A DNA stretch of 33,108 bases from SAR324 cluster bacterium (GTDB lineage: Bacteria > SAR324 > NAC60-12), in contig JANQHV010000079.1 of the NCBI GenBank assembly GCA_028282505.1, positions 1 through 33,108 on the forward strand. The letters run 5' to 3'. Each line of letters opens with the position of its first letter. Positions within the stretch are counted from its first letter, which is position 1. Made by a program: the position numbers and the translations under genes. The notes under the pieces were generated by a model that had not been told where the DNA came from, made no database searches, and was given only the letters and a program-made list of their open reading frames with translations. This document shows positions 8,990-17,271 of the stretch, piece after piece.

Positions 8990-9283
8990 ATGCAACAGCT
9001 TTCCAAGAACACAAATAAACTGTCACTACAAGAATTACAGAATCATCCTCAATTGTTGTCGAATCTGATTGCTCAAGAAAAAGACAGTCGCTTCATTATT
9101 GAAACACATGGCGATGAGGTAGTCGTTGTACAGCAAAAAAAAACTTCCCTACGTTTTGTGGAGATCATGCAAAAAGTTGAAGCAGAACGAAACAAACGGA
9201 AAAAACAAGGATATACAAGAGAGCAATTGTTTCAGGAATTTTTTGAGCTTCAAGACGAATTGAATCTTGCTATCACACAGTAG
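8990..9283 (+). CDS. Probable antitoxin partner of the PIN-domain toxin
   Basis: A protein of about 97 residues (100 if the upstream GTG at 8981 is used) lying immediately before a PIN-domain gene; its stop codon is one base from the toxin ATG. The middle (SRFIIETHGDEVVVVQQKKTS) resembles the short strand pattern of prevent-host-death/AbrB-like antitoxins, but I cannot assign a family firmly. The C-terminal part is a long charged helix (VEAERNKRKKQGYTREQLFQEFFELQDEL), suited to wrapping a toxin. Two inverted repeats upstream match what is expected of an autoregulated antitoxin. The identification rests mainly on this context. Confidence 0.65.
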   Translation: MQQLSKNTNKLSLQELQNHPQLLSNLIAQEKDSRFIIETHGDEVVVVQQKKTSLRFVEIMQKVEAERNKRKKQGYTREQLFQEFFELQDELNLAITQ

Positions 9284-9284
9284 G

Positions 9285-9725
9285 ATGAAAACAGAGTTCC
9301 GAGTTGTTCCTGATACGAATGTTATAATTGCCGCAGAAAAACCGACGTTTAATAGCCCAAATCGAGAATTTCTACAGCGTTGGAAAAATGAGGAATTCCA
9401 GGTTCTATATTCCCAGGACATGTTGGAAGAATACTTGAATAAATTGGATGACCATCATATAGCTGAAGAACAGATTATTTCATTTTTCTTCTATTTAACA
9501 GAACTTGCTGAAGCCATCGAAATTCTGTACTTTCATCATCCTTCATACAAATACCCCATAGACCCAGACGATATAGCCTTCCTCCTTTGTGCGGACAATG
9601 GCCACGCCACTCACTTGGTCACCTACAACAAAGACCTCCTCGATGTCGATCCTTACCACAAGTTTCGCATTTGCCAAACCCTTCCTTTTCTAAAGGAACT
9701 TCGTACTGAGCTACCGGAACATTGA
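9285..9725 (+). CDS. PIN-domain ribonuclease toxin
   Basis: A 146-residue PIN-domain protein. It opens with the hallmark VVPDTNVIIAAEK (D10 as first metal ligand), has an acidic pair in LEEYLNKL, and ends with DPDDIAFLLCADNGHATHLVTYNKDLLD, which supplies the last acidic ligands. Such toxins cut RNA with Mg2+ or Mn2+. I chose the ATG at 9285 instead of the TTG at 9267 because it starts one base after the antitoxin stop and keeps the normal short N-terminus. No key acidic residue appears missing. It resembles the group of PIN proteins often annotated as putative toxin-antitoxin toxin component. Its RNA target cannot be told from sequence. Confidence 0.87.
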   Translation: MKTEFRVVPDTNVIIAAEKPTFNSPNREFLQRWKNEEFQVLYSQDMLEEYLNKLDDHHIAEEQIISFFFYLTELAEAIEILYFHHPSYKYPIDPDDIAFLLCADNGHATHLVTYNKDLLDVDPYHKFRICQTLPFLKELRTELPEH

Positions 9726-9760
9726 CTTTCTTTTTTGCAGTCTACGAAACTAAGGCAAAT

Positions 9761-11128
9761 CTAATCGACACACAGTGAATTCAGGCAGGCATATCCGGCA
9801 CAAACACCACCTTCATTTTGATCAGCAGCCTTGGTACGCACCAGATAGCCCACATCCTGATTGAGCAGGATATCGTTTTCCTTAGCGAGGCACACTCCAT
9901 AACAGCCGACTTCACTGATACAAGATGTTTCCTGTGTTTTTCCTTCCACTACTAAGATAGCTTGATGCTCTTGGGCCTCAATCCGCTCCATTAAAATGTA
10001 GGCAGGATATTCCTCTTTGTTCAAAGACTGGAGCAAAGTGACCATCTCTTGATCAAAAAAATTATTGCCCCCTCCTTCTCTTTGAGGTTTGAGGACATAC
10101 TTGTCAGGAAAATGACGAACAATATTCTTGGCAAGATCGGCTTGTCCCTTACTTTCCAGAGTTTCATCCAATTGATACATGCCAACAAAGGTCTCTGCTA
10201 TTTTCTGAACATTTTCTACTTTCACAAATTCCTGTAAAACCCTGGAGTCTGTCAAAACTTGTTGAATTTTTTTCATACCAGCCAACTGCATCGCTACACT
10301 GGGAACACTGATTGAAGACGACGATTCAATCAGTCTTCTTCCTTTCCAGGCATCTTCTGTCTGATAATCAGCAGGACTATAGCCTGCTCTCAAATAAGTT
10401 ACCGCCGCAATTTTTCCCTGAACCATCAAATGTCCTTCTCGGCATACTGCATGGTTGGCCACGTCTTCCAGAGTCATGCGAATCGTAGGAATTCGGTATT
10501 TTTGCCAAAGCAGGTATTCTCCTCCTCGCTGATCAAAGAGATTCTGTTCGCGCGTTTGCACAATCTGCAAAACACAAGATTCCGGATGATCATATTGCCG
10601 AATCACCAAAGCGATGGCATCCACAATTCCTGTTAGAGGATCATTGGCCACCAATTTTTGTCCCAAAGCCTGATGCTCATATAGAAATTGGTGCAACTGG
10701 TTGAGTTGAACCGATAAGTAAGGAAAACTCACGGATATGGTATTATACTCAACCTGCTTTGGTTGCAGCAAACCTGAAGAATTCACAGCCAACATAAAAT
10801 CATTCCTGCCAATCAAGAATTGATAGGGTTGTGTGATTTCCTTTTCAATATAGATCGCTATCAGGTTCTTGACAAACTCATCGGTATGCGCTGTCTGTTC
10901 CAGGTAGTTGATTAAAAAATCTCGATTAGACGCAATTCGCAACATCAACTCATTGAAAATTGGTGTGAGTGTTACCATCTGGTCTAATGTGTCTTTAGAT
11001 AGGGAATACGGAGTTAAAGAAAATGGAGCATGTACTAATTGAAAACCGGCATTGAATTTAATCAAGCCATGCATTAATGCAAAATCGATTGCTTCTTCCA
11101 GTCGATTAGGCGCAACTATTGCTTGCAT
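9761..11128 (-). CDS. gss: Glutathione synthetase of the eukaryotic family
   Basis: Catalyses ATP-dependent joining of gamma-glutamylcysteine and glycine to make glutathione. At 455 residues it is close to the human enzyme (474) and unlike bacterial GshB (about 315). Landmarks in order are IFNELMLRIA (57-66), EYNTISVSF (127-135, with the metal-site E and N), RAGYSPADY (247-255), GRRLIESS (263-270), LAGMKKIQQ (283-291), the glycine-rich ATP loop VLKPQREGGGNN (345-356), ILMERI (378-383), and VGYLVRTK followed by GGVCAGYA near the C-terminus. There are no introns and codon use is like the neighbours, so it is a resident bacterial gene, though possibly acquired from a eukaryote long ago. No gamma-glutamylcysteine ligase gene is nearby, so it stands alone between the PIN toxin and a cell-wall gene. 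Confidence 0.93.
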   Translation of the reverse strand: MQAIVAPNRLEEAIDFALMHGLIKFNAGFQLVHAPFSLTPYSLSKDTLDQMVTLTPIFNELMLRIASNRDFLINYLEQTAHTDEFVKNLIAIYIEKEITQPYQFLIGRNDFMLAVNSSGLLQPKQVEYNTISVSFPYLSVQLNQLHQFLYEHQALGQKLVANDPLTGIVDAIALVIRQYDHPESCVLQIVQTREQNLFDQRGGEYLLWQKYRIPTIRMTLEDVANHAVCREGHLMVQGKIAAVTYLRAGYSPADYQTEDAWKGRRLIESSSSISVPSVAMQLAGMKKIQQVLTDSRVLQEFVKVENVQKIAETFVGMYQLDETLESKGQADLAKNIVRHFPDKYVLKPQREGGGNNFFDQEMVTLLQSLNKEEYPAYILMERIEAQEHQAILVVEGKTQETSCISEVGCYGVCLAKENDILLNQDVGYLVRTKAADQNEGGVCAGYACLNSLCVD

Positions 11129-11528
11129 AAAAATCCTTAAAATAATATTTCTTGAGTTTTTAAAAAAAATAACCTATATTGTTTATTTTTCAATTTAGCC
11201 TTTTTTCTAAAAAGGAGCTTAAACGCCTGCCAGATCTCTTCTAAATCAATCTTTCCAAACTTCATCCATTATTTGAGGTTACCAATGTAAGCAATTCTTA
11301 TTATTGATATTTTCGATAATCAAAAAATTGTTTTGTAACATCAAACCGTAAAATCACCCTGTATAATAAGCAAGTGAGTGGATCTGAACACACGAACTCG
11401 TGAAGTCTCAGAATGTCATTACTCATTTTGCAGCACCATCGGCATCTCGTGTTATTTGTGGCGAGAGAGGTAGTTGTTGTCTATGGTATTTTATTATACA
11501 AAATTGATAACTCAATCAATGAGAACCT
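11129..11528. other. 400-bp divergent intergenic region
   Basis: This gap lies between the starts of the glutathione synthetase gene (minus strand) and the lytic transglycosylase gene (plus strand), so it should hold promoters for both. It is AT-rich and has no ORF worth calling. I saw no clear riboswitch, tRNA or strong hairpin in it, and the promoter elements could not be fixed with confidence. Confidence 0.5.
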
Positions 11529-12080
11529 ATGGTACGTATTATTAGATGCGCTTTAGTTTTTAGTATTCTTCTGGGCATAACTAGTTTTACCGCATTGGCT
11601 GAATCCATAAATGAAGCAGCAATGATCAATCCGGTCAACGATACCAGTGAGGTAAAGCCCAAAAAACAAACACGAAAAACCACTATAAACCAATCCATCG
11701 AAGCTGCCATTCAAAAAGCCAGTCGTATGCATAAATTACCCACTGACTTAATCCGTGCCTTGATTCACGTAGAAAGTGGCGGTGGTATCAGAGGAGTTTA
11801 TGCTGTTTCTCACGCAAACGCACAAGGATTGACTCAATTATTACCAAATACCGCCAAGGAAATGGGAGTACGTGATCCTTTTGATATTGAACAAAATGTA
11901 ATTGGTGGCACTGGTTATTTAAAGCGTCAAGTGGAAAAATTTGACAGTTTATTCTTAGGATTGGTTGCCTACAATTGGGGTCCACGCAATACATTAAGAG
12001 CGCTACGGGGTCAAAAGCACATTCCACGCTCTGTGAGACACTATGCCAATCGGATCATCAAAGCATATCTTGAAGCATGA
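11529..12080 (+). CDS. Small exported lytic transglycosylase (SLT domain)
   Basis: A 183-residue peptidoglycan-cleaving enzyme. The first 24 residues form a Sec signal (MVRIIRCALVFSILLGITSFTALA), then a lysine-rich linker (about 25-55) and an SLT/goose-lysozyme-like domain (about 56-183). The catalytic glutamate is E82 in HVESGG, followed by family motifs AQGLTQLLP (98-106) and AYNWGP (147-152, usually AYNAGP). It should act in the periplasm, cutting the glycan strand to a 1,6-anhydro end. It has no lipobox, so it is soluble. It is a minimal version of the family and could serve wall turnover or the assembly of an envelope machine. No such machine is visible beside it. A hairpin follows its stop. 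Confidence 0.9.
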   Translation: MVRIIRCALVFSILLGITSFTALAESINEAAMINPVNDTSEVKPKKQTRKTTINQSIEAAIQKASRMHKLPTDLIRALIHVESGGGIRGVYAVSHANAQGLTQLLPNTAKEMGVRDPFDIEQNVIGGTGYLKRQVEKFDSLFLGLVAYNWGPRNTLRALRGQKHIPRSVRHYANRIIKAYLEA

Positions 12081-12091
12081 CCTATTTTCTC

Positions 12092-12123
12092 TGACTCACA
12101 CCTTTTTTCTATTGTGTGAGTCA
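12092..12123 (+). terminator. Hairpin after the lytic transglycosylase gene
   Basis: TGACTCACAC and GTGTGAGTCA make perfect 10-base arms around a 12-base loop, starting 11 bases after the stop codon. The tract after the stem is only moderately T-rich (ACTCTCCTTTTC), so efficient intrinsic termination is plausible but not certain. Confidence 0.5.
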
Positions 12124-12307
12124 ACTCTCCTTTTCATTGTATCTTGCTCCCCTGAAAAACTTTCCTTATCAATCGCTGCTACTCGATTATCTTTCGCAAG
12201 CGGCATAAAATCTGCAAAATCATTTGTGTCTATCGGCTCAGACGTTTACAATAAATAATGTCAATTTTAGCTTTCCACACACTTTTTTATTTTTTGAGCA
12301 CTGTACC

Positions 12308-13786
12308 ATGATCAAATCCTTCAAAATACCACCAATTCTACATTTCTTTATTTGTTTTTTCCTGGTTGGTGTTGTCAATGTCCATGGACAAACACAATCC
12401 AGCATGAAGCAACTACAAAACCAGGCATTAGCTTATCATTATGGAAGAGATGGAAAAACACAAAATTACCAAAAAGCCCTGGAATTGCATGGGCAAGCGG
12501 CAAATCAAGGGTATGCCCCCGCACAGTTTTCATTAGGAATCATGTACTATCATGGCCGTGGTGTTGCCCAGGATTATAACATTGCTTTTCGCTGGTTCCA
12601 AAAATCCGCACAGCAAAAATACCAGGAAGCTCAGTATTATACAGGGTTTATGCACTATTATGGCAAAGGTGCTGCCCAGGATTATGCAAAAGCTGTAGAG
12701 TGGTTTTATGGTGCAGCAGAACAAAATCATGCTCCCGCACAATATTATCTGGGTTTTATGTATTACTATGGCCGTGGCGTCACACAAAATCATGCCACTG
12801 CCTTCAAATGGTTTGAAAAATCATCAAAGCAGAATCATGCTCAGGCACAATATTATGTGGGTCTGATGTATGAACAAGGAAAACATGTTACGAAAAATGA
12901 AGAAAACGCAATGGAATGGTATCAAAAAGCAATTGCAAAAGGGGATTTAAACGCAAAACGTCGCATGGTCATTCTTCAAAAACAAATGGCAAAACAAAAA
13001 AAGAAGCTCCGACAACCAGATTCTGAAAAAACACCCCCTCCAATTGCCAAAACTCCTGTGAAAAAAACTCAGCAATCTGACAAAGTTCAAAAATCTTCTA
13101 AAACAACTAACAATGCTTCGGTATCTTCTCTTCCGTCTTCCTCAACGGAATCTGTGTCAGCTTCTGTTTTTGTCTGTGAGAAGATGCCAGTACCAATTGA
13201 AAAAAACGAAAAAGAAAATAAGGCGCTACCCAAAGGACAGTGCGACGATCCCAAATCTGCACACAGCTATGTTCATTGTGATTTTAAAGAAGCTGATTTA
13301 TCAGGACGGGATTTGCATGCTTCTTCTTTTAGAGGAGTGAACTTAACAAATGCGAATTTAGAAAACAGCAATTTGCAAGGGGCTGATTTTCAACATGCTT
13401 GGCTCAGTCAAGCTAACTTGAAAAACACACAATTGATCCAGACCAATTTAGCCCATGCTGATTTGAGAGGCGCGAACCTGGAAAATGCCATCGCATGTGA
13501 AGCCAATCTTGATGGTGCATCGCTCAATGGGGCTTTCTTGCATCAAGTGGACTTGTATGGAGCCAGTTTAATCAAAACAAATTTCAGTGGTGCGTTTCTT
13601 GTCCATGCCAACCTGAATCGTTCTCATTTGATTTCTACGTTGTTGCTCCAATCCCGCATCCGAGGCATTCAACTCAAAGAAGCATCCTTGGAAAACGCAA
13701 ACTTCAATGGGGCTATTGGTATTCCAAAATGGTTGCTCGCCCATCTAAACTCAGATGGCGAGCTGTTGCATGCTAAGCTCAAATAA
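12308..13786 (+). CDS. Exported Sel1-repeat plus pentapeptide-repeat protein
   Basis: A 492-residue protein when started at the ATG at 12308. I prefer this to the ORF-track start at 12224 because it begins a clean Sec signal (MIKSFKIPPILHFFICFFLVGVVNVHG). Residues about 45-225 are about five Sel1-like repeats (A.YYLGFMYYYGRGV.Q pattern), then a Lys/Pro/Ser-rich linker (about 225-310) with one Cys, then pentapeptide repeats A(D/N)Lxx (about 325-470) that fold as a right-handed beta-helix. Both repeat types are protein-interaction scaffolds. The combination in one exported protein suggests an envelope or secreted adaptor. The substrate is unknown. It ends one base from the convergent BMP gene. 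No lipobox is seen. Confidence 0.87.
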   Translation: MIKSFKIPPILHFFICFFLVGVVNVHGQTQSSMKQLQNQALAYHYGRDGKTQNYQKALELHGQAANQGYAPAQFSLGIMYYHGRGVAQDYNIAFRWFQKSAQQKYQEAQYYTGFMHYYGKGAAQDYAKAVEWFYGAAEQNHAPAQYYLGFMYYYGRGVTQNHATAFKWFEKSSKQNHAQAQYYVGLMYEQGKHVTKNEENAMEWYQKAIAKGDLNAKRRMVILQKQMAKQKKKLRQPDSEKTPPPIAKTPVKKTQQSDKVQKSSKTTNNASVSSLPSSSTESVSASVFVCEKMPVPIEKNEKENKALPKGQCDDPKSAHSYVHCDFKEADLSGRDLHASSFRGVNLTNANLENSNLQGADFQHAWLSQANLKNTQLIQTNLAHADLRGANLENAIACEANLDGASLNGAFLHQVDLYGASLIKTNFSGAFLVHANLNRSHLISTLLLQSRIRGIQLKEASLENANFNGAIGIPKWLLAHLNSDGELLHAKLK

Positions 13787-13787
13787 A

Positions 13788-14852
13788 CTATTTAGGAATG
13801 GTACCAACCACACCTTCGACGAAATAACTCATACTGAGCATTTCTTTATCAGTTAATTTTTGCCCTTCTTTCGCAGCCAGAGTTCCATCTTGTTTTTTGA
13901 TAGGACCTTCAAAGACTGTGAATGTTCCTTGAATCATTTCCTCTTTTTTCTTCAGCACCATGTCTTGTACTGATTGAGGAACCATATCTCCAAAAGGAGA
14001 CAGGTCAATCACACCTGTTTCAATACCCCACCAATCTTCACCAGGTTTCCATGTGCCATCTCGCACTTGCTTATAGACGTGCTCATAGTATACTGCCCAG
14101 TGGTAAATATTGGCTGTCAAGTGTGCCTTTTTCCCATAAATTGACATATCAGAGTCATTTCCAATCGAGTACAACCCTCGTTTTTCAGCAGCCTGTGTTG
14201 CTGCGGCAGAGTCGGTGGTAATGGTGACAATGTCAGCACCACTATCCATCAGACTATTGGCTGCTGCTCCTTCTTTAGCAGGATCAAACCACGAATTGAC
14301 CCAAATCACCTTAATCTCAGCTTTGGGATTGACAGCACGGGCTCCCAGGGTGATGGCATTGATGTGACGCAAAATTTCAGGAATCGGGTGAGATCCAATC
14401 ACACCAATGGTATTGGTTTTCGTCATTGCTCCTGCAACCATTCCCACTAAATATCGTGCCTGATACATCCGGGCAAAATAATTCCCCATATTCTCAGATT
14501 TTTTGAAGCCTGTGGCGTGCATGAAAACAGTATCAGGAAATTGTTTGGCCACTTTGAGCGTTGGGTCCATATACCCAAAACTGGTCGTGAAGATTAAATT
14601 ATAACCTTTTCGCGCCAAATTACGAATAGATCGTTCAGCATCAGATTCAGGAACACTCTCTATGTATCTGGTGTCAACTCCCATTTTTTCAAGATGCCTT
14701 CTCCCCAGGTCATGAGCATAGGTCCAACCACCATCACCAACTGGACCGACGTAGATAAACCCTACTTTCACTTCTTTTGCCCAGCTAACACTACTCAAAC
14801 AGAAGCACATCAACAAAGCTATCAAAAACCATTTCAATTTGATCGATTTCAT
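13788..14852 (-). CDS. BMP-family (PnrA-like) nucleoside-binding protein of an ABC importer
   Basis: A 354-residue periplasmic binding protein. I start it at the ATG at 14852, which has an AAGGAAA ribosome-binding site and opens a Sec signal (KSIKLKWFLIALLMCFCLSSVSWA); the ORF-track start at 14906 adds 18 residues before the signal. The mature part begins KVGFIYVGPVGDGGWTYAHD and contains FTTSFGYMDP and GADIVTITTDS, the pattern of BMP/PnrA proteins, which bind purine nucleosides. There is no lipobox cysteine, so it should be free in the periplasm. The matching two permeases and ATPase lie upstream on the same strand, separated by a 404-bp repeat-bearing gap, so it may have its own promoter and be made in excess. 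Confidence 0.9.
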   Translation of the reverse strand: MKSIKLKWFLIALLMCFCLSSVSWAKEVKVGFIYVGPVGDGGWTYAHDLGRRHLEKMGVDTRYIESVPESDAERSIRNLARKGYNLIFTTSFGYMDPTLKVAKQFPDTVFMHATGFKKSENMGNYFARMYQARYLVGMVAGAMTKTNTIGVIGSHPIPEILRHINAITLGARAVNPKAEIKVIWVNSWFDPAKEGAAANSLMDSGADIVTITTDSAAATQAAEKRGLYSIGNDSDMSIYGKKAHLTANIYHWAVYYEHVYKQVRDGTWKPGEDWWGIETGVIDLSPFGDMVPQSVQDMVLKKKEEMIQGTFTVFEGPIKKQDGTLAAKEGQKLTDKEMLSMSYFVEGVVGTIPK

Positions 14853-14885
14853 TACTTTTTCCTTTCCAAATAATCCAGATGTATT

Positions 14886-15211
14886 GCCACAGAGCCTCAG
14901 AGCCACAGAGAAGAGTCTTCATGGTTCTGTGGCTGGATAGTGACTAATTTTCTTCAAATAGTTTAAAAAATCCTGAAAATCAAGCGGGCCACTTAGGCTC
15001 CCAAAACTTTTAGAAATTCTGAAATCACCACAATGAGAGAAGATTGTCAATCCGAAGTTACTTTTTTGACCAAACTTGATGATTGACTTCTGACAGTCTA
15101 GCTGTCCAGGTAAATTTTGCCCAAAGACATCTTTTTGGCTGATGGCCACAAAGCCGAAAGGAAAGATCTTTTTATGTTGTTGTAGTTTCTTTTCCTCTGT
15201 GTCTCTGTGGC
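14886..15211. repeat. CACAGAG-type repeats in inverted orientation bounding an insert
   Basis: GCCACAGAGCCTCAGAGCCACAGAG begins at 14886, and its inverted counterpart CCTCTGTGTCTCTGTGGC lies at 15194-15211. A local hairpin AGCCACAGA/TCTGTGGCT (14901-14909 and 14926-14934) is embedded at the left end. A related direct copy (TGCCACAGAGGCACAGAAACACAG) is at about 24704-24728. The arrangement looks like a small inserted element of about 330 bp between the second permease gene and the BMP gene. The hairpin might also modulate transcription through the operon. Confidence 0.5.
14919..15149 (-). CDS. Doubtful 76-aa ORF inside the repeat-bounded insert
   Basis: This ORF fills most of the gap between the permease and BMP genes and runs on the same strand as them. 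Its translation (FGQNLPGQLDCQKS, then GLTIFSHCGDFRISKSF) has no signal peptide, membrane segment or motif I recognise. It lies between inverted CACAGAG-type repeats, so it may be part of a dispersed non-coding repeat and not a true gene. I list it only because nothing else explains this stretch. Confidence 0.2.
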   Translation of the reverse strand: MAISQKDVFGQNLPGQLDCQKSIIKFGQKSNFGLTIFSHCGDFRISKSFGSLSGPLDFQDFLNYLKKISHYPATEP

Positions 15212-15256
15212 ATTTTTACGTTCTTTCTATGTTAAGTTAGGACAAGTAAAGATAAG

Positions 15257-16201
15257 TCAATGCTTTTCTCCTCGAAAAAAGGCCAATCCCAGAGCAGCAG
15301 GCATCACGGACAAACCACGTTTATTGTTGCGAATGGTCACAATAGTCAACACAGCGATTGTCAAAATATAGGGAAACATTTCCAGAAAATAAGAAGGAAT
15401 GGCAATCCCCATTGCCTGAATTCGCAACTGAAGCGCAATGGCAGCACCAAACAAATAAGCCCCCAACAGCGCTTTGACAGGATGCCAAAAAGCAAAGATG
15501 ACCAATGCGACGGCAATCCATCCCCGACCCGCAGTCAAGTTATCCACCCAAAATGATGTGAGAACAAGAGGAAAATAAGCCCCTCCTATACCAATCAACA
15601 TCCCTCCAACAATCACGCATCCATAGCGATAGCGAAAAACAGAAAGTCCCAGGGCATCACAAACTTCTGGTGCTTCTCCCATAGAGCGAATATTGAGCCC
15701 AAGAGTCGTTTTAAACAGAATGAACCAGATTAAGGCAACACACAAATAGGAGAAATACACCATCATATCTTGATTAAAAAAGATGGTTCCAATTGCAGGA
15801 ATGGCCGATAACAAAGGAATTGGCAGGTTATTCAATGATTCTACGGTTTTACCAATCAATGAATCTCCCAATAACCCACTCAGTCCACTGCCAAACATGG
15901 CTAATGCCAAACCGGAAGCAATTTGATTGGCCCTCAAAGAAATGCAGACAATCGCATGGATGGTTGTTACCAAACCAGCAGCCAAAGCGGCACACATCAC
16001 CGCAACCACTTTAGAGTCTAAATGCAAATCAACAACAAACGCAGTCAATGCACCTACCAGCATCAACCCTTCCATGCCAAGATTGATCACACCTCCTCTC
16101 TCACTGATCACGCCACCCAGCGTACCGAAAAGCAAAGGTGTTCCCATCTTAATTGCGGCAACCATTATTAAAACGATCCATTCCATTCCAAACGTTTCCA
16201 T
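15257..16201 (-). CDS. Nucleoside ABC transporter permease (second permease)
   Basis: An inner-membrane permease of 314 residues, rich in hydrophobic segments, with the family landmark GGVISERGGVINLGMEGLMLVGA near residue 30. That motif marks the smaller permease of BMP-type (YufQ-like) nucleoside importers of the BPD_transp_2 family. The ATG at 16201 shares one base with the stop of the first permease (TGATG), so I prefer it to the TTG at 16204. It would form the channel with the first permease, powered by the fused ATPase. The next gene in the operon is the BMP binding protein, after a 404-bp repeat-bearing gap. Confidence 0.9.
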   Translation of the reverse strand: METFGMEWIVLIMVAAIKMGTPLLFGTLGGVISERGGVINLGMEGLMLVGALTAFVVDLHLDSKVVAVMCAALAAGLVTTIHAIVCISLRANQIASGLALAMFGSGLSGLLGDSLIGKTVESLNNLPIPLLSAIPAIGTIFFNQDMMVYFSYLCVALIWFILFKTTLGLNIRSMGEAPEVCDALGLSVFRYRYGCVIVGGMLIGIGGAYFPLVLTSFWVDNLTAGRGWIAVALVIFAFWHPVKALLGAYLFGAAIALQLRIQAMGIAIPSYFLEMFPYILTIAVLTIVTIRNNKRGLSVMPAALGLAFFRGEKH

Positions 16202-17271
16202 CAAGCCACCACCTTTTTGACCTTGATTTTATACTCTGTAAATATCTCAGAGCCCAGTACCGAAAAGAGGATAATGCCTTGAAACAGATAAACCATAGCA
16301 ATAGGCAGGCTAAACTCCAACTGCATCAATTCCCCACTGACAAAAACAACAGCAAGAAAAAATGCTGTGAAAATAATAGCAATTGGGTGATTGCGAGCCA
16401 ACCAGGCCACAATGATGCCTGTGTATCCATAATTGATAGAAAAATTTTGCTTCAGGCGATAATGAACTCCAGCCACTTCCGTCATGCCGGCAATACCGGC
16501 CAATGCTCCGCTAATCATGACAACGGCCAGAGTGATCCATTTGATATTAAAACCAGAGTACTGGGCCGCATAAATATTATCGCCAATCACTTTGACTTTG
16601 AACCCAACTTCTGTTTTTTCCAAAATGAAATATACCAGGAGAATGATCACCAGACCAATGACTAAACCAACATGAATCGAAGTATTACCAAAAGCAGGGA
16701 GCTGGGCAGACTCAGGAAACTCACGGGTGACAGGGAAATTGTTACTGCCGGGATCTCGCCAGGGGCCATACAGTAGATAATCCACCCAACTGATGGCAAC
16801 ATAGTTTAACAATAAAGTCGTAATGATTTCATTCACCCCAAACTGAGCCTTTAAAAAACCAGGAATAAAAGCCCATAGAGATCCACTGAGCATGGCAAAA
16901 AGGATCATGATAGGGATCATCACCCAGATAGATAAGGCACTTCCCCAGTTCAACGCAACCCATGTCGCTGCAACTGCCCCCAAATACAGCTGCCCCTCCG
17001 CTCCAATATTCCAAAGCCTCATCTGTGCTGCCAGGGCGACGGCAATACCTGTCAGGAGGAATGGGATAATTTTAACCAGCAAATCTTGCCATCCCCAATA
17101 ATCCATAAAAATTTGATCGATCACCAGACCATAAGCTTGCAAAGGGTTGACTCCTACAGCAAACAAAAAAAATCCGCCGATCAAGATAGCCACACCAATG
17201 GCAATCAAAGACACAATAATTCTAGTGACAGGAGAGGAATGAAGACGTTTTTCCAAAGTAAAATAAATCAT
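16201..17271 (-). CDS. Nucleoside ABC transporter permease (first permease)
   Basis: A 356-residue inner-membrane permease of the YufP-like type. The N-terminal membrane segment (IIVSLIAIGVAILIGGFFLFAVGVNP) is followed by LLTGIAVALAAQMRLWNIGAEGQLYLGAVAATWVAL, where WNIGAEGQ is the family's characteristic loop, and by FGVNEIITTLLLNYVA. Its ATG overlaps the ATPase stop by four bases (ATGA), and its stop overlaps the next permease start, so the three are coupled. It pairs with the second permease as a heterodimeric channel for nucleosides delivered by the BMP protein. Confidence 0.9.
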   Translation of the reverse strand: MIYFTLEKRLHSSPVTRIIVSLIAIGVAILIGGFFLFAVGVNPLQAYGLVIDQIFMDYWGWQDLLVKIIPFLLTGIAVALAAQMRLWNIGAEGQLYLGAVAATWVALNWGSALSIWVMIPIMILFAMLSGSLWAFIPGFLKAQFGVNEIITTLLLNYVAISWVDYLLYGPWRDPGSNNFPVTREFPESAQLPAFGNTSIHVGLVIGLVIILLVYFILEKTEVGFKVKVIGDNIYAAQYSGFNIKWITLAVVMISGALAGIAGMTEVAGVHYRLKQNFSINYGYTGIIVAWLARNHPIAIIFTAFFLAVVFVSGELMQLEFSLPIAMVYLFQGIILFSVLGSEIFTEYKIKVKKVVA

